From Megaleporinus macrocephalus (lineage: Eukaryota; Chordata; Actinopteri; Characiformes; Anostomidae), in NCBI GenBank assembly GCA_021613375.1, contig CM038725.1, forward strand, positions 16,298,675-16,362,674: a stretch of 64,000 nucleotides of DNA, in the 5' to 3' direction. Positions 62,250-64,000 of the stretch are shown in pieces (positions within the stretch are counted from its first letter, which is position 1; each line of letters opens with the position of its first letter). The notes under the pieces are model-generated. The model was given only the letters and a program-made list of their open reading frames with translations, made no database searches and was not told where the DNA came from. The position numbers were made by a program, and so were the translations under genes.

Positions 62250-64000
62250 ATGCATGCTGGGTATTATTTTATAAATAAAATAATTGTAAAATTTGGCCAA
62301 GTGTGCTACAGGATATTACATAACAAATAACATCAAACACTAGTTTTAGGCCAAAATGCCCCTTTAAAGAACCAGTTTTGTCAATGAGTGTGAATGTAAA
62401 TTTATATTAAATAGTTTACACATAATGTAAAAGTCCTACACTTGTTTTAAGTCACTCATCATTTAGGAACCTTTATTTCATCATGTCCCTTGTTATTGTT
62501 ATAAAAGCAAGATTGACTGGCTACCTTGAATGCTGATGCTTTGTTGGCTTGGATTGCTCTCACTGCAGTTTTAACCTGCACTGGATTAGTTTGTGTCAAT
62601 TATCCTTTGCTGCCTTCCTTGCGACAAGTATCCTCTCCAGGTTGATTGAAAGATGAGGGACAAGGTCAGGGAGTGAAAAGTGCTTCGGTCTCACCTCACC
62701 TACGAGAGCAGGGGACACCTTTTCATTTCCTCTCGCAATCCCTTTCTAATAGCCATCAAGCCCTCACCACAATCCTTTCAATGGCTGATACCAAAAAGCA
62801 GTGACACGCCGGAGAAAGCCGGCAGTGCTGTCAGGTCTTGACAACTCTAGGGAAACTCGGGGTGAATGTGAGAACAAAAGACAGTGTTCTGCCCTACTCA
62901 ATGAAAAAAGAGAGAGAAAAAGCAAGAGAGTCAGAGAGAGAGAGAGAGAAAGAGGGAGATCTCAGCTTCCGCAGTCATAATTTTGCATCTTGTTAACCTT
63001 GTGTGGGCCCTCCTGTCAAAGTGTGTGTGCAGCATTATGATGGCGGAGCGGGGGCCCAGCATGAGGGCCATGTGGCCACACTTCCTCTAACACCCTCTCC
63101 CACCGCTCTTTCTCCTTCTCTTCACACATGAAGGACATCTCACCCTTCTCCTCTCCTCCTTCTCTCCTTGCTCGCTTTCTTTCTTTCCCTTCGCACTGTT
63201 TTCTGATTAAGCTGACAGCATGGCCATCTCTCATACGCCAACTTTGATGAGTGGGACTTCATCATGCAGCTCGAGGCCATGAAATGAAGCAAATAGTATT
63301 TGAAATTGTCTCTGCTTGTCTTGGTTTGCCTTGTTACGCGCAGTCCTTTGATCAAACATGTCAGTCTGTCGCGGGACTGGAGTGACGTCTCAGGAAAAGT
63401 GACACCATGCCAAGAGAACAATTTGATATGAATGATGTCCAACAGAAAACAGTGCAGCGGTAAACTGCTGTGTTGCTGTGTGGTGCATGGAGCGTGTGTG
63501 TGTGGGGGTGGGTGTGTATCGTCAGGAAAGAAAAAAAAACAAGGCAGATGGAACTGTCAGACTGTCCTCTATGCATAGCTGAGCTGCTGAAGCCTCATCC
63601 ACTTTACTGCTGAAGTCTGCGCAACAAACCCCTCTGACATAGTGCCATCCACTCCGCATAACTAACTCAAGAACAGCTCTGAAATAGAAACCCAGCATGA
63701 GCCTCACTCGCGCTCATATTTACTGCTCCTCGCTGTCAACCATGCACAGAGAATTGGCTCAGAAGTAAACTGTTCAAGGAAATGCTGTGGATGGAGATGA
63801 ACTTTAAATGGTCGGCTGAAGACTTGCTTTTGGTAATTGCAGGATCTGCTCGAATGAAGTCTTCATTTTAAGCGTGCGCTCTCTCCAAGTGGTCTTTAAT
63901 CAGACGCTTTAGTAGAAAAGTCCCCTTGAATCCCCACTTGGCTTATCACTGAAGCTGTGCGGTACTCTCCAAGGGCGATGTGTTTCATCAGGAATAAATT

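Larger units (their letters stand above)
56424..64000. other. gene-free stretch downstream of the LIX1-like gene
   Basis: No exon was recognised to the window end. The first part holds the 3' untranslated region (a possible AATAAA lies at 57023 inside a repeat) and several MITE copies. It also holds one 1.5 kb hAT-like element and, at 58690-59240 and 62530-64000, less AT-rich DNA without frames. Confidence 0.55.

Overview
This window looks like nuclear DNA from a ray-finned (teleost) fish. The genes have introns with GT-AG splice sites. The encoded proteins are vertebrate families (type I keratin, ZBTB26, PPIL3, LRRC8A, LIX1). The non-coding DNA is AT-rich, full of (TA)n, (CA)n and (TATC)n arrays, and carries several short hAT-like and Tc1-like DNA transposons of the kind common in fish. 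No bacterial, viral or organellar gene was seen. I cannot name the species.

Layout. At 1-1.9 kb there is repeat-rich DNA. A complete nine-coding-exon type I keratin gene lies on + (CDS 2609-7645) with a TATA box and a non-coding first exon near 1.95-2.01 kb. From 8.2 to 11.1 kb the DNA is intergenic, with a MITE, a Tc1-like relic and a CTCF-like motif. zbtb26 is on + with one coding exon (12732-13964) and a GC-rich promoter near 11.1 kb. It converges on an SDR-family oxidoreductase on - (eight exons, 19364 to 15503), followed on the same strand by ppil3 (22881 to 20019). From 22.9 to 28.2 kb is AT-rich intergenic DNA with a hAT-like insertion. lrrc8a is on - (32375 to 28266, two coding exons, upstream non-coding exon near 33.5 kb). 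From 33.7 to 40.3 kb is microsatellite-rich intergenic DNA. A LIX1-family gene is on + (six exons, 40363 to 56423). From 56.4 to 64 kb no gene is visible, but there are MITE copies, a 1.5 kb hAT-like element and GC-richer stretches that may be conserved regulatory DNA.

For all five multi-exon coding structures, exon junctions were read by hand and the phases close exactly: keratin 441 aa, SDR 265 aa, PPIL3 161 aa, LRRC8A 790 aa, LIX1-like 299 aa. The genes do not form a pathway; they are independent vertebrate genes (cytoskeleton, transcription, metabolism, spliceosome-linked cyclophilin, volume-regulated anion channel, developmental regulator).

I did not find an obviously new biological system. 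The observations most worth a second look are: three hAT-like insertions with near-perfect or perfect 8-bp target duplications; an interleaved MITE cluster at 21.26-22.22 kb; a shortened first extracellular loop with a changed KYDL motif in LRRC8A; an upstream ORF whose stop overlaps the start of the LIX1-like gene; and a perfect 14-bp-arm hairpin next to possible enhancer DNA at 59.2 kb.
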